Shown one piece after another: positions 23,030 to 35,200 of a DNA stretch of 64,000 nucleotides (positions within the stretch are counted from its first letter, which is position 1; each line of letters starts with the position of its first letter). Under the pieces are notes generated by a model. It did no database searches, was not told where the DNA came from, and saw only the letters and a list, made by a program, of their open reading frames with translations. The DNA is from Mesorhabditis belari (taxonomy: Eukaryota; Nematoda; Chromadorea; Rhabditida; Rhabditidae). The translations under genes and the position numbers were made by a program. The stretch spans positions 248,001 through 312,000 of the forward strand of contig CAUEEP010000861.1 of the NCBI GenBank assembly GCA_958450365.1. The letters are read 5' to 3'.

Positions 23030-24090
23030 GTTGTGTGCGGTGTGTTGGGGTGTAAAAATCAGATCCATTATCGACAAACGAGCGAGCAATTGAACTAAAG
23101 GACAAAAGGAAAGAAAGAAAGGAGAGAAAAGATCATTGATGTCACCTGTTTGATTCTTATTCTTTTGCTTCAAGTTTTACTTGTCAATTTCCATACTTTT
23201 TTTGTTTTTCCGAATCATGTCCACAATAGCATGCCATTTTTTACTAAACATCAAATCAAATTAGCCTTTATAAATGTTTTGACCTTACTAGGGATGCTTT
23301 CAGATTTGCACGTGCCTTTCGGGCCGAGATAAACTTTTCTATGGCAGTTTTTGGCGCTGATTTCGCATATCTAAGTCATTTGGGATGAAGGTGTTAAAAT
23401 CTCGAGATTAGATCTAAGGTTTACATCAGAATCTCAACCCAGCACCATATTGACTTTCAGTGGTTCCTAAATGTCAACTCGTGGCCTAGTTGATACTGCT
23501 AGCATGCCGCCTTTTTAGTCTCTGGTTCGACCCCGCCGCCTTGCAATAATCTTTTTCTTTTTGCTCAAATACACTTTTGCGTTTGTGAGTTGTTTATTAG
23601 AGGTTTTTACAAGATTTACATTTCTTGTATGTGTTTCCGGTTTAGAAATCCGTTCGATCTAAATTGATTCTAGATCGGACATCCGATCTAGAAGTGAAGT
23701 GAGGTCAAGAGTCTGACCTAGAATCAAGACGATCACCCTAAAGGAGACGTCTGATCAAGACTTAGATTTAAAGTGATCGTCTTGACTCTAGGTCAGACTC
23801 TTGACCACACTTCACTCTAGATCGGACGTCCGATCTAGAATCAGTCTAGATCGGACGGATTTCTAGATTCGCCACATATGTACATGTAAAAATGAGATCC
23901 ATTATCGGCAAATGAGAGAGCAATTGAATGAAAGGACAAGGAAAGAAAGAAAGAAAAGATCATTGAGGTCACATGTTTGATTCTGATTCTTTTTTCAAGT
24001 TTATACTTTTTCTGTGTTCCGAATCATATCCACAATGGGGTACCATTTTTGATTAAATATCAAAACAAAATAAGCCTTTATAAACGAAGT
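23030..24090 (+). repeat. About 220-bp direct repeat flanking a long palindrome
   Basis: Bases about 23055-23275 and 23885-24085 are near-identical (GAGATCCATTATCGRCAAA, GATCATTGAKGTCACMTGTT, ATCMACAATRGSRTRCCATT). Between them lie a tRNA-like relic (23485-23550, GGTTCGACCCC B-box) and the palindrome at 23640-23872. Confidence 0.85.
23640..23872. repeat. About 233-bp imperfect palindrome, TCTAGATCGGACGTCCGATC family
   Basis: The arms share AGAAATCCGTYCGATCTA ends, GGTCAAGAGTCTGACCTAG and AGACGATCA. The centre contains GACGTCTGATCAAGACTTA. It could form a hairpin over 100 bp long. Relatives lie at 47.1-47.5 and 59.18-59.43 kb. Confidence 0.88.
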
Positions 24091-24220
24091 TTAGGCCTTA
24101 GCGTTTGGCCTTAGCATTTGGCCTTAGCATTTGGCCTTAGCGTTTGGCCTTAGCATTTGACCTTAGCGTTCAGCCTTAGCATTTGGCCTTAGCATTTGAC
24201 CTTAGCGTTTGGCCTTAGCT
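24085..24220. repeat. Tandem TTTGGCCTTAGCA minisatellite, 14-15 bp unit, about 9 copies
   Basis: Copies differ at the third and last positions (CGTTTGG, CATTTGG, CATTTGA). Confidence 0.93.
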
Positions 24221-25059
24221 GAATACATTTTTCAGAACAAACTTCTTCGCAATTTATGATTTTGTATGCACTTTGTGCTAAATTTTTCTAAACACTCCTT
24301 TCTGCGGTACTGAATTCTTTATTTTTCATCCAATACTGCAATAGAAATAAAAATTGAGTCTAGCAGATACTGTATTTTTGCTGTTTTTCAACATAAAATA
24401 CAAGAATCACTTGATTTTCTACGATCTCAGTACTTATATTTTTGAGATGTACTTTGAGCTCAACATTTTTGTCTGTCATTGTCAACCTATCAGATTAAAA
24501 ACCTAGTATATTCATAAACTTTCTTGAGATCAATAAGTGCAAAATTCTCTCACCAGTTCGAAAATTTTGAAAATTCAAATCAAGCGGAAGAATCGGTTTC
24601 CCGTGTTCACCTTTATATTAAAAAAAAAATGAAAATTCATTGAACTGAAGAATATTTTTCGTCTAAATAGATTATTTTAGTTTCATCATTTCCTTAACAA
24701 TTTCTCTTTCTTTTTATCGCAAATCCCAGAGTTCATAAGGGGTTTGACCCCGTTTTTGTTCCCACTTTTTTCTCTCCTTTTCCCCCGAACCTTCACTCAA
24801 AGATTTATCATCCCTAATGAACTCAAGGTTTTTCTTTATTCCTATTTTGGTTTAGAAATAGCTTTTGTGATAAATTTATCACAAAAATTGCTGAAAAGCT
24901 TTTTATATACGAAGTTTTATGCAAATTAGAACGTGCAAAAGGCTAGGGAAAATTTCCGGGAGTGGGTCAGTGCAAGCTATCCAAAAATAACTCAGGTTTA
25001 GCTTGAACTATTTCCCGGAGAGCTTGCAGCACTTACCCCTTGACTGGCTCTGCCTAAAT

Positions 25060-26110
25060 GCGCCTGACAATGCATTATACCAAAATCTTGAAGGCTAAGT
25101 AAAAGAGTAAAAGGTACCTCCCCTGAAGAACCCACTCATCGTTTGGCTTTTGATTTCTTTCATGTGCAACACTGGAGAATGTGTTTCTTGAGGTGGAGAT
25201 CATCTCAAGACAAAAAGATGGATCGAATCGAAAAGAGAAAAGAGAAAATCGACCTGACTGGGGTGGTTCTGATCGAGAGAGGCAAGGGGACCAGCTGGCT
25301 CCAAGCACCTTTGAGCCGATCGGCCCCTAAGGAGCTCTTCCTGTTGTAAACTCGTCAGTCCACTACTCGTGCTCCGCTTTCTCTTTGCAAATCTTTTCCT
25401 TTATCCCTTTCTCTGCACCCATTTGCTCATTATCTTTCTGAACTTTCTATTCTTTTGCCTAAAAGCTTTTGCTTTCTCAAATTTTTGCAACCTTCACTTT
25501 CTTTGCTGAAATCTTTGCTCCTCACTCGTTATCTTTCTAATCGAATCTTTTCGTAACTTTTCTAGAGTCTGCTTTTTTGATCCAATTCTTTAAAGCTTTA
25601 GCTATCACAATCTCTAAGTCTAGATCAATCTCTAGAATCTACAGCTTTCTATTTCTCTAGGATCTACAACTTTCTCAATCACCAATTTCCAAATTCTACT
25701 ACTAACACTTGTGTCTATGATTTCTATCCTATTCGTCTTTCTCTACCTTTTTATCGCTCTAACTCTTTAAAATCTTCTTCTTCTTCTTCCTTCTCTTCTT
25801 CCTCTGCTTTAAATCCTTGAGGTGTTAAGCCTCATTTTGAACTCTTGCTCTGATCTATTCCCCTTTATCCATATCTTGTGCTAACGCTTATCTTTTTACC
25901 ATTCTCTGTGTCATTTCCATTCCAATTCCCTCATTCGTATGCTTTCAACATCCCTTCCTTTCCCTAGATCAACCTCTATCTCTAAAATCTACAGCTTTCT
26001 CAATCACCGATTTCTCATTCTCCTCACTCTCCACTCTCTCGTGCTCCTCTCTCCTCTTTCCCTCATCCCAAGGTCCTCCAATAATCGATCGATCCCAAGT
26101 GTCCAGGTTA
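25060..26110 (+). other. Less AT-rich block (25060-25345) and long pyrimidine tract (25350-26110)
   Basis: Bases 25143-25345 are more GC-rich than their surroundings and open in several frames. One plus frame reads EVEIISRQKDGSNRKEKREN and ends GPx-stop, but no start or splice partner was found. Then about 750 bases are mostly C and T on the plus strand. This may be a promoter or regulatory block ahead of the tentative first exon at 26225. Confidence 0.4.
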
Positions 26111-26224
26111 AACCTCAACCTATTCTCTTTTCTCGACTCTTCCACAAAATTGTTCCTTGTTTTTCGACAATAATCCTTTTGAGCATTGAAATAATTTTCC
26201 TTTTCAAATCCATTGTTATTTTGT

Positions 26225-29200
26225 ATGAGTTTCCCGGTGAGTAACGGCACATTGCAGATACACTTTCAATTCCATTTAAAAACATTTCAAATCTCTTCCA
26301 GCATTGATTTAATAACTAAAATTTTGCATTTTCTAGCAAATGTAAACTCGAAATTTTTCTTTAGATATCTAGAACTGTATTTTGTCAAAATTGTGTGTGT
26401 TTCTATGCCCAGAAACCTTTGCAAATTCAACAACTCTTCATTACTTTACAGCTTACAATGTAAATTTTTCGAATCATTCTTAATTTCATTGCCAAAATTT
26501 CAAAAATTAGACAAAAATTAGTTAGATTTTTGAAAATTTACTTTAATTTACTGTTGCAGGGTGAGATCGGAGCAAAAAGAGCGCTTTGCTTTACCTCAAG
26601 ATGTAAAAGTCTACTCAAAAACGGATAAAATGAAAAACGGATAAAAATGACTTTAAAAACTGCACCATTGGCAATTTTGGCTCGTTTCTGAGCTCAACAA
26701 ACTAAGCCTTCAACAGTTTTTTTCAGTCAATCACATCAATGCAATTTCCCTAACCGTTCACCCTTCTCAAAACCCATCTTTGACTATCAAAAAAACTTCC
26801 TAACATAAATTTCCTCACGAATTGCCCTCGATTGAATAACCGGCTTTTCCTCCTTTTTTATTTCAAATGCGGGATTCCTCCTTTGATGTTGTTTCAATGA
26901 CTCATTTGCACATAAAACTCTCTCCCACTCAATAGGGGCGCGGCAATCATTTGATTTTGCTCAAAGTTTTCGATTCAACAACTAGCAAAATATTTGCATT
27001 TGGATTTACATTTGCATTTACATTTGAAATTAAATTGTAAAGGATTATTTTGTTGTCATAAAAATCTTTTTCTTTTAATTGCACGGATAGACTTTGCGTA
27101 GCTGCGATCTCAATTTCCCAGTTATATTTTGCGTAGCTCCGTTCTTTTCCCGGTTTTTCATCAAAAATCTAAATTCTCTGCTAACAAGGTTGCACAAAGA
27201 CATAAATTTCTTTCTTTAAAACTTTTGCAACCTCTTTAGTCTGCTATATTCTGCTAAATACTCACTAAAAGCTGACAAAGCAAATGATTTCCTTTGCTAA
27301 ACCTTAAATTGTGTTTTCCTTTGGTCAAAGACAATTAGATAAATTTAAATTTGCTAAATTCTGTCAAAAAATTAGACGCGAGTTTATAGACGCTGTTTTT
27401 TTGCTAGTTTTGAGCGCGCGATAGCAGCTATTATTTTAGAAAGTATTTTTAGTTTCTTTATCTCAAAAAAATAGCACCATTTCAACCAATCAAAGTACAG
27501 AAACGTAAAGATTGCATTTTTAAAACTGTCAAAAAATTATAGACGCACTTTTATTTTGTCAAGAAAATGTTAACAAATTAAAATAACAACACAAAACAAA
27601 TAAATTAATAATGTGTGGGCCCTCCTTGCTTTAGTCTAACTTCAAAAAAGATCGAAGGGAGACAAAGTTTTGGAAGAGACAACGTTTTAGTATCGAAGAG
27701 ACAAGGTTTTGAAGTGCTGTCGGCTGAAGTCGGTTCCAGGCTTCTTAAATGGCTTTCTCGAGTTCATCCACGTTCTAATATTGCTTGTTTCCCTTGTAGA
27801 CATCTCGAAAGATTGCTCCCCACACATTCTCAATTGGGTTCGGGGCTGCAAGCCGCCCAAGAGAGAGTGTCGTTTTTTTGCGCTGTCAGTCAATCTCTTG
27901 TGGAGCAACTCCTCACATGGATACTCGCGTTGCATAAAAGTGAAGTTATTGCCCGGATTCTGTTCAAATAGACGACTAGCTTGTTGATAGCCGCTTCCAA
28001 CACTTGTTGATAGTTCAGTGATGTCATCCGGGTCGAAATAAACTCTAAGCCGACCAGCTCACCGTCTCAAAAGACTCCCCATACTATGCATGTTCCACCT
28101 CCAAAGTTCCATGCCCAGCTTTCGTGAATCCCTTCAGTATCCTCAAAAATCATCAGCGCCATTGAGGTTGAACTTCTTTTCGTCACTCCAAATGATCTAA
28201 ACAAAATATATAAGAAATTACCATTAAACCAATCCCCTCCCAATTGGTCTTCTGGTTCTTTTGAGCGTAGTCGACACGGGGGGCTTCATGGTCCTTTGTA
28301 AGTCGTGGAGCTTGTTTCATGAGTTTGTACTTTAGTATTGGAGGTTGTTTGACAACGTTGCGCACAGTTTGGCGAGTGACTGGAAGCTTTATCTTCTTGC
28401 GGACCTCTTCGAGCGCTGTCGTCGTGTTGGAAAGACGTCTAATAATTGCTTGTGCGTCTCGATTGGTCAACGTTTTCTTCCGGCCGCGTGTTTCTTTCTT
28501 CTCAGGAGTACTTTGGTCTTGAGATTCATTTGAATACACTTCCAGAACGTTGCGACGAGCAATGTCCCTGTTTGAGTGCCCAAGTATGTGGAGCACATCG
28601 ATGAGCGTTTTGTCCACCACATCCAGTTGTTTTCCAAGTGAAATGTCTGAAAATGAAAAAATGAAAAAATAAACATAATTAATAACCAAAAAGACAACCA
28701 AAAACTAACTAACTACTTTAGATGAGTGAAATGACTTGCAATTTTGCATGGGATGCTTTTTTACATTAAAGAAATCAAAAAAATACTTTTCACTGGGCTA
28801 GCACTTTTGGCGCCCTCAAAACTAGCGAAAAAAACAGTGTGTCTATAAGGACTGAGTAAATTATTTATGAGATAGTCAGTGAATTCAAGAAATTCACTAA
28901 ATGACCACTTACCCAATTGTAATTGTCAATGAAAAGAGCATCAGATCCAATCACTAGGCTTCGGCTAAAATGATAAAATGACAGCCGATTGCCCAATTAC
29001 TTTTTGATCAGCACAACTAAATCTCAAAGTCAAAATTGAAGCTTTCACAGGCCTACTTTCTATGCAAGTTCAACTTGGCTCCTGTTTAACTACGCTCTTT
29101 CCTCCTTGTCCATTTTCTTTTCGACAAAAGTCTCTCTTTGGATCTCTTACCCAAGTCAAAATATCAGTTGATCCATCCAACTTTTCCCCTTTCCTTTTTC

Positions 29201-32200
29201 AATCAGTCCCTGCTGGGCGATGTCCTTGAGTAATTCGCTCTCTCATTTTCCTGGTCAGCTCTCCTCAATCACAATGCACTTTTTCCCTGACCCCCTCGGA
29301 AAGTCAGAGCTTTGATGAAACCCGCTACATCCATTTGCTTTGAAGCGCAAACTTGTACTTTTCGTAACAGTTAAGTAAACTGATTTTTTAGTTTTCCAGT
29401 TTTTTTAGCCCTTTTAGCCAATCTGTCAATTTGTTATAACAAAAGTTCTTATCAAAAAGTTAACTTGAGTAAATTTTACCAATCTCTTTTTAATCTTTAA
29501 CTCTTGAATTACAGGCTTCTCTAGAGCTACTAGAATTAAAATCCTGTCCTTTCAGATCCAGCCTTTCCTTCACAGCGTAAATCTCATCCTACAATAAAGT
29601 TACGGAAATTCAGCACTTGTCTGTTCTGTTTCCTAAGGCTGGACTAGAAGGAGCAAGTTTTACAGATCTTGGTGCAACTCAAAAGCTATAGGGTTGAATT
29701 CTAACTGTGTCCCATGGCTATTGCACCCTTTCATCCCTTATCTTTTGCATTTGAGAACTCAGAATCTCTTTTTAAACCTTAACAGATCAATTTCAGACAA
29801 AATCTGGCAGTTATATTAAGTTGTTCGGATATAAACGAGCGTTTGCACTGCTTAACTCGTGAGGAAGTCATTTCCCGCATCTGATCGCCTTTCCAATGGC
29901 GTGGAGATGCTCATCAATGGTAGAATTTGAACAAAGAAACTATTGAGCAAGTTGACGCGTCGTTTGACATCCGATTCGATCCGATTCGATTGCAGCCCTC
30001 AAAATATCGTTGTCTACCGTTGAGGTAGACAACGATATTCTTGACGAGAGTGTTCATGATCCTCGAAACTTTCATCACCGTTCCGAAAGCGTTGGAACTA
30101 GGCTCGGCATCGGCTTTCGAACAATATATCATTCCCAAATGCTTTGACCAAATCTCAATGGGATTCCGCGACTGTTTTGCCCAGTTTGAAGTCGTAAAGT
30201 AGGCAGACGCGAACTTGAAAAATTTGAAGTCGGTCATCTAAAGCAAGAAAAAAGATCTTAAAAATAAGAAATTATCCGTTTAAAAAGAATTTATCCGTAT
30301 CCAAATATGCACAAGATAACTTATTTTTAAATCCAGAAAGACATGTTTTAAAAGAAGCTTTAAAAGCTTTCCTCACAACAATAAGTTTAGTAACGCTTGT
30401 TTATATCCGAACAACCTAATAATAAAGTACTTTTCTTGTTGCAACAAAAACATTTATATTTTGAAACACTAGCAATGATTCAACAGCTTTTTCTTTTCAA
30501 TTCTCAATTTATTTTCTTTCTCATTTCCTTTATTTCCCATCACAACACCCCATCCCGCCGATTTTTCCACGTCGATCAATGCAATGTTTGCTTTTTCTTT
30601 GAAAATTAATCATCATCCTCGTTTTCCTTTTTGCAACTCACTATTTGCGTCAGTCTGTTTGATTTGTTTTAGAGAAAAGACTATGTTTAAGGGAGAAAAC
30701 GGGGGGTGAACCTTGTACAAGAGTAGGCGATCGTTAGAGTTAAAGTAAAGAAATGAAAAAAAAATTAGAGCAAACTCTCTCTGTCGATCAATGTCCTTTC
30801 CCCTTCTCCTTTCACTTGTTTGCTTTGATTTTTTGGTCTGCTATTATATTTCTTCCGAGATAAAGATCGAATTTCAATTTGTTTCTTGAAACATTTTCTC
30901 TGTTTCTTTTGCCACAGAAAAAAACTGCAAAAATTGATTGATTAGGTTAATCATATCTCTTCAATACTTTCAAAAAACACTATACCATTGTCAAAAATTC
31001 TTAAACTCCACCTGTACATCTAGCAAATTAGACAGTATTAAATCCGTTTATGAGTAAGAAAAATTGGTACCTGTTTATTTACCTGTTTATTGGACTAAAA
31101 TCATTTGTGCTAGATGGTCATCTAAATTTTGAAGCTACAGCTGATTTTCTTTTGGTTTCCCCGGAAAGTCTTGTCCACCCTTTGAAATTTTCGTTTTTAA
31201 ATCAATAATTAGCCGATTAACGTGTTATTTGCTTTAAATAAATAGGATTAACTATTTCATTTAGCTCATTTTTAGGCAAATTTGAGTCCAATTTAGTCCA
31301 ATTGAGTCCAGTTGAAACAAAGGCGACCGGGAATTCTTGTTTTTCCTAAATTCCTTACAATGGACATAAAATGAAAACAGCAAGGTGAAATATTATGAAA
31401 ACTTATCTATCTGCCTAACTTTTTATTCTCTATTTTTTGTCTTTTGACATCCAAATAGGCTTCTGTGACAAAAAGTGCTCAAATCGGAGCTTTGAGTTTC
31501 ATCGTTTTTGACTCCTTGACTTTACACCTTTATAAAAATAAATTAACCCGAGCTTTTCAGAATTTCTTAAAGGGCAACTTGTAAATAAATAATAGAAATT
31601 TCTGAAAAACAACCCATAGATCGATTGGTTCATTATTTGTTTCAAAAATTAACCTTTAAAAAGCGGAGACTTTCCGACAAACCTGATAATTCAGACCTTT
31701 TCGAGTCGAATCTTATCTAGCAAGTAAAGCCAAGATATGAACTGTTTTTTTTACCGAATTCTGTATCACCTTAATCGGGAGCTTTATGAAATTCCAAAAA
31801 GTACAACCAAAAAGTACTACAAGCTCAAAGTCAGAGTAATGCAAGTTATGTGGAATGAGAAATTTCATTTGTGCTAGGTGACCAGACTAGAACTTTGACT
31901 CAAAAAGCTTTTTCCATTCGTAGATATAGTCGATTTTTGAGTCAAAACAAGATCAAGCCATCAAAACGCATCTCACAAGCAAAATTTTGCCTACTTGTTT
32001 AGTGTTTTAGCTAGATCGCTTAGTGTCATTATCTAGCAGATCGAAGCTCTCGATTCATTTTTACAAAAATCACAAGCAAATCTCAAATCTTTCAAAAACA
32101 TCTGTTCATCCGTGTCGCATTTGTTCATCCGTGTCTCTAAAGAGCCTCTCGAAAAATCGACGAGGCAAATAATTTCCATGTTCTCATCTCTCTTCTGTAT

Positions 32201-35200
32201 CTCTCTTTGTCCTTTCGATTCTTTTTCTATTTTTTGTCCCTTCCATCAATCCGTGACTATTGACTGCACGTGGCCAAACACTTCTCAGGCCACAAAAATA
32301 TTTCACCAGAACCTCCTCGCAAACAATTATTGGCTAACCGTTTGAAAGTTTGAAATGTTTGCTTTTCAAGTGATCTGAAAATAGTTGAAGACTTTGGATC
32401 AAAATAAGATTGAGCTTGAGATTGATCATTGATCAATAATAACATTAATCATTTAAATTGATAGCTTGTTCAGAGAACCAGAACACTTTTTCACTTGATC
32501 TCTAATTCTAATTCTTTCCTTAAGCTTGATTCACTTGATTCTTCTTAGACTTCTTTTCAAATTCTATTCTTTTCTAAGCCTCATTCTATTCTTTTCTAAG
32601 CCTCAATTCTCATAAACGGTGCAACGTAGCTTTGTAAATAAAAATCAACAGTGTAAACTAGCTTTTGTAAATCCATATTCTAAATATGAATTTCTTAGAG
32701 ATTTCTCTAGAAAAGTAAGATGTTTTTATCAACTTTTCCAAATCCTAACACAGTTTTTTCTAAAGGAAACGGTGTTAGGCTGGGTTTGATGATTGGAACT
32801 GTCGTTTCTCATAGAGGCAAAAAGGAAAGAGATCATCGAAGATGTCCGATGATCTCTTCTTTCGTGGCCAGTGAAAGATCTGCCATCTTCGTTTATATAG
32901 ACTCTAGAAAAACAGACCAAAACAAACTTCTCTGATTGGCCACAAAATCTCCGCTTTTTAAAGGTTCATTTTTGAAACATATAATGAGCCAATCGATCTA
33001 TGAGTTGTTTTTTCAGAAACTCCTATTATTTATTTACAAATTGCTTTTTTATTTAAGCAGATACAGCTCTTTTGCTTTGCAGCTTTATGTATCATATTTC
33101 TACAGGACCATTTCTGCAGTGTGAGATCTTTTGAGATTTGAGATCCTATTTGAGCAATATGAAATCCGATTTCTTGATATATTTCACTGTTCTACAAAGA
33201 ATACAAAGATCTTGTTAAATTTGGATTCAAAATTTCAGCTCCTAGCTAGTTTTCAGTTGACATTTTAACTTCATGAGCTGCAGACATTATTTTAAAGAAT
33301 AATTGAACAAATTATAGCTATTATAGCTATTATAGCTTTAATTTTTAATACTTTAATATAATAGAAAATCTATTATAGCTATAATAGCTAAATTATAATA
33401 GCTATAATGGCTAAATTATAATAGCTATAATAGCTAAATTCTAGCTCTTCTTGTTCAAAATTTCAACCATCAATAAGTCTTTGCCATCACTTTCCCCAGC
33501 ACTTATTCTTCAGTCCAAGTCTCGCGTTTTTCTCTCAAAAACAAAACCAGTCTGCAATCTGATTCCCATCGTTTTCCTCGCTCTCCTTTCGAGTGTTCCA
33601 TTCTTTTCCCTCTTTTCCTCCATTCTTTAAGATCTGGCCTCCCACCTTTGAACGCCCCGATTACGTGCTCCTTTTGGCACCCATAAGCTAAGATTTTGTT
33701 TTTTTTGTCTGGCAAAGTTTTATTTGTAATTTGAAAGCTTTTAATTTGAAAACCCTGTAATTTTAAAGCGATTCATAGTACAGGGTGACCACGAACTATG
33801 GCGACACCTTTTAGAAAAGGTTGCTGGCAAACGCTTGACTTATTACCAAAGTGCCAAGTAGAAAAATAAAGCCCTTCATCCTGGCATCATTTTTCTACAA
33901 AAAGCTTCGAGATTGGAGTTATAAAACTCATTTTACAAGCTCTTGGACGAGCTCAAGTCGGCCTCTCTCCTGTAATTTGCCATTCTTGACTCTTTTTGAA
34001 TCACAATATTTTCATCTAGAAAGAGATTCTTTCAATCAAACTTGTAGTATTTTGTGTTTTTTATTTTGTTTACGATACAAAAGGATGCTAATTCTTGCGC
34101 TAATTCTTGTTTAGCGAACCCAGAAGCCGCTGAACTTTGATCTTATGCAAATTCTATAATTCTTGAGCTTTCTAAGACTCAATACAGAATCATAGTGACA
34201 CCTTTTTTGAAAAAGTTGCTGATAAACGCCTGATTAATTACCAAAATGACAAGTGTTACATAGAAAAATAAAGCCCTTCATCTTGGCATCATTTTTCCAC
34301 AAAGAACTTCAAGATTGGAGTTATAAAACTCATTTTACAAGTTCTTGAATGAGCTCAAGTCGACCTCTCTTCGGCGATCTATCATTTTTGACACTTTTTG
34401 AAATATTTTCGTCTAGAAAAGGATTCCTTCAATCAAACTTGTATTATTTTACTTTAAATGTATGATTCAACGGAAAAATAATGCTAGAGAAGCATATACA
34501 GTAAGATCTTGTCAAATGGATATTCGAAAAAGCTCAATTTTCCCTTTTTGAACCTGGGAAAAACCCAGCACTCAGAAATCAACCCCAATTTTTGCTATAA
34601 GAGTTTGACAAAAGAGCTTTGCTGTTATTCTTATTGTTATTAAATGATATTAAATGATATTAAATGTGATTTTCTCACAATCGAGAAAACCTTTTAACAA
34701 TTTTTCATTAAGAAAAGTGTCAAAAATGGTAGGTCGCCGAAAAGAAGTCGACTTGAGCTTATTCAAAAGCTTGTAAAATATGTTGTATAACTCCAATCTT
34801 AAAGCATTTTGTAGAAAAATGATGCCAAGATTCAGGGCTTCAATTCTCTATATAACACTTGACACTTTGGTAATGAGTTAGGCGTTTGCCAGAAACTCTT
34901 CCAAAAAAGGAATCGCCATAATTTGCGGCCACCTGTAGAGTCTGAGATTTGCTATGACTTGAACTTTTTTTTACCAGCTTTATTCAATATATGACTAATT
35001 TCTAAAATATATTCCTTTTTCAGTCCAATGTTCAGCCCAATGTTCACTTTTCAATCCACTTTTCCGCTTTCAACCCTTACAACTTTTCACGTTAGTTTTC
35101 AACTTGAATCGTTGAGTATGAAAAGTTTTCAAGTTGATCCGGTTAATCCTATTTTCCTTGATCATCAATAATTGAACTTGAAAACCTCCGATCTCCCTTT

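Noticed and set aside
25143..25349. Open frames in the 25.1-25.3 kb island
   Set aside because: Several frames on both strands are open at once; no frame links to a splice partner.
27387..28845. Functional Tc3-like transposase
   Set aside because: Several stops and frame changes, including in the catalytic half; only a relic.
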